64,000 nucleotides of DNA from Lentinus brumalis (lineage: Eukaryota > Basidiomycota > Agaricomycetes > Polyporales > Polyporaceae): contig MARA01000004.1 of the NCBI GenBank assembly GCA_001792895.1, forward strand, positions 806,001 through 870,000. Reading direction: 5' to 3'. Both the position numbers and the translations under genes were made by a program. This document shows, piece after piece, positions 61,900 through 64,000 of the stretch; position 1 is the stretch's first letter; the number at the start of each line of letters is the position of its first letter. Below the pieces are notes generated by a model. It did no database searches. It saw only the letters and a list, made by a program, of their open reading frames with translations, and was not told where the DNA came from.

Positions 61900-63932
61900 C
61901 TAGGTGAAGTACCGGTAGTCCGGGTTGAGGTCGCCCATGCGCTTCTTCTCGTCCTCGGAGAGGTGCGCGTGCACGCCGTCCGCGGCCTGGCGGTCGCGCC
62001 GCCGGTTCTCCCACGAGACGCCGAGGAAGTAGACGGTGTTCGCGACGAGGGAGATGGCGATGAACGCGATGGCGATGCTGTACCCGGGGATGTACTTGGG
62101 CGCGTCCTTGGCGAGGAAGGAGAACACGGCGATGATGCCGCCGACTGGGGGGCGCAAGAGGGGTTGTTGTCAGGTTGTGGACGGGGGTCATGAGGGGGAG
62201 AGGGAAGACGTACTGTTTCCGAACCCGACTTGGAAGGCTGTCCCGACGGCGCGTCTGTGATGTCCGCCCACTGTATTTCGAGCCAGGAGGTCAGCACGCA
62301 GCCCACATCGCACACGCGCACGCGCAAGGCGAACAGACTCACAATTCGTGTTGAACCAGCACACGATGATCGGCATCGCCGAGTACGTGCCCATCGCGGC
62401 GAGGAAGAGCGCAGCATACTGCAGGTGGCGGTTGTCGTGCACGACGAGGAGGATGATGAAGCCCGTGATCGAGACGGCGGTCGTCGCGAGCACGAACACG
62501 TAGCGCATGCGCAGCCAGTCGGAGAACGTCGCGGAGAGCATCGCGAGCGCGAACGCGCACGCCCAGGGCGGGACGGAGAGGAGCTGCGTGCGGATCGCGC
62601 CGTAGCCCAGGCTCTGGATGATCGTCGGCGCAAAGTATGCTGTGGTGGGGAGCAAGCGATATGAGGACGGTGTTTTACTGGATGCGCGCTGTGGACTGAC
62701 CGTAGCCGTAGGCGGGGACGATGAGCCCGAGGTACATGAAGCCTCCGACGATGATCTTCCCTGTGTCGGGGGTCAACCGTACTGTTCGAGGACAACATCA
62801 AGGGACGACTCACAGTCCTTGAAGACCTCCAGGACACTCTTGGGCGTGAGCGGCTCGTGCCGCTTGGAGTGCCCGACGTCTTCGTACAGACGCGCCTTCA
62901 CGAAGTCCTTCTCGTCCTGGCTCAGCCACGTCACCTCCTCCGGGAAGTCGGCGATCGCGAAGTACAGGATGAACGAGACCACGCAGGTGAGCGTTCCCTC
63001 TGTCAGAGTCTGTCAGCACAAACGCGCACGGAGCTCGGGGCGGGCAAGGGAAGGGGGGACTAACCGAGGATGAAAATCCACCTCCAGCCGCTGTACCCAC
63101 GCATGCCGTCCATCTTCCCGATGGCGCTGGCGAGGAGGCCGCCGAAGCCGCCGGCGAGGGTGGTCGAGGAGAAGAAGAACGAGTAGCGTTTCTGGGCCTC
63201 GGAGCGTTTGTACCACATCGCGATGAGGTAGAAGCAGGCGGGGAAGACGCCGCTCTCGACGACGCCGAGGAAGAAGCGACATGCGATGAGCCCGCCCAGG
63301 TTCTGCGTGAAGCCTTGGAGCAGGGTGATGAGGCCGAAGAGGAACATGCACAGGGAGACTGCGGGTCCGGCAGGTCAGGCATTGGTGTGGAAGTGCGAGG
63401 GAAGTGCAGACGTACGCCAGACATGGGGCTTGAAGTGCTTGAGGAGGGCGTTGGAGGGTATCTCGAAGAGGACGTATGGCGCAAAGCTGGTTGCGGGTGA
63501 GGATGGGGTGCGGGGGAGCCTAGAGGAATGACTCACAAAACGACCAGTGCCGTATTGAACTCGTTTCCTCCGAGCTTGAGGTCCCTCTTGAGACCAAAGA
63601 CAGCCGCATTCGAGATGTTTACACTGCAGATGAATGAGGAAGATATGAGATATCTTCGGGGGATTGATACTGACCGGTCAAGGAATGCGAGGAGGTAGAG
63701 GATGCAAAGGACGGGGACGACGCGCATGTCGATCTTGCGGACGACCTTTGCCTCGTTGACATTGGGGAAACGTTGCTTGTAGTCGCCGCCCTCTGCCTTG
63801 ACGTAGGGCGCAAGGTTATACTCCTTCTCGACGTCCGGGGAGACGACGCGCTCCTGGAGGGAGGCCGTGGCTGGGTGGATGAGTGAGTTCGAGTCATCTG
63901 TGGGACAGTGTGGGGTACGCACTGTCGCTCAT
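61900..63932 (-). CDS. MFS transporter, allantoate permease (Dal5/anion:cation symporter) type
   Basis: Twelve-helix major facilitator of the family that carries allantoate, nicotinate, pantothenate and similar acids. Read from the right: NEAKVVRKIDMRVVPVLCIL then YLLAFLDR, VNISNAAVFGLKRDLKLGGN, FAPYVLFEIPSNALLKHFKP, LFGLITLLQGFTQNLGGLIA, CRFFLGVVESGVFPACFYLI, AMWYKRSEAQKRYSFFFSS and the central loop with PLTPKSVLEVFKDCK. The second half includes YFAPTIIQSLGYGAIRTQLL and GHHRRAVGTAFQVGFGN, ending MGDLNPDYRYFT. Motifs DR near helix 1 and RFFLGVVESG are family-typical. The 5' end is uncertain. The only near ATG (63932) is out of frame with the body unless a 25-bp segment is removed or a base is wrong, so a first exon may lie beyond the window. 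Confidence 0.88.
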
Positions 63933-64000
63933 GCTGTGTGCAGCGTTGTCCGTGTGTCCGTCTGGGGAGGCGGGGCGAAGACGGGGCAAGAGCACAAGCA

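Overview
The window looks like nuclear DNA of a filamentous basidiomycete, most likely an Agaricomycete. Genes are closely packed on both strands and cut by many introns of about 45-60 bp with GT(A/G)..AG borders. The products include a kinesin-4, DASH subunit Dad3, a GATA/PAS White Collar 2-type regulator, a Clp1 (clampless)-like protein, a cellular RNA-dependent RNA polymerase and a Zn2Cys6 factor. No lower-rank assignment is safe from sequence alone. All coordinates come from reading frames and splice signals by eye, so internal exon edges may be off by a few bases.

Layout, left to right. The left edge cuts the 5' end of a Doa1/PLAA-like WD40 gene (-). After a 2.5 kb stretch without recognisable coding comes the meiotic axis protein Hop1 (-), divergent from the TRAPP subunit Trs23 (+). 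An unrecognised coiled-coil gene (+) and an Old Yellow Enzyme (+) follow. Three minus-strand genes come next: glutaminyl cyclase, RNA-dependent RNA polymerase, and the phosphatidylinositol 4-kinase Stt4 (about 7.4 kb). A tandem pair of 250-bp inverted-repeat-bounded elements lies between Stt4 and a divergent AGC-like protein kinase (+). Next is a sparse segment holding a Clp1-like gene (-), then the convergent pair Dad3 (+) and ARPC1 (-). A long kinesin-4 gene (+) follows, then a short-chain dehydrogenase (+) convergent with inositol-pentakisphosphate 2-kinase (-). WC-2 (-) and a Zn2Cys6 regulator (-) come next. The right end carries a secreted protein (+), an F-box protein (+), arginase (-), a class I aminotransferase (+) and a Dal5-type MFS transporter (-) near the right border.

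Functionally this is mostly ordinary core-genome content (trafficking, lipid signalling, cytoskeleton, kinetochore, nitrogen metabolism) mixed with sexual-development, light and RNA-silencing genes. Arginase, an aminotransferase and an allantoate-permease-type transporter lie together and could share nitrogen regulation, but nothing in the sequence proves it. I found no new multi-gene system.

The best leads are three single-base reading-frame breaks in the kinesin-4, all at C runs and all repaired by one extra C. Others are three GC-AG introns each demanded by protein continuity, the MITE-like tandem repeat in the Stt4/kinase promoter, and the PHD finger and basic C-terminal tail of Hop1.
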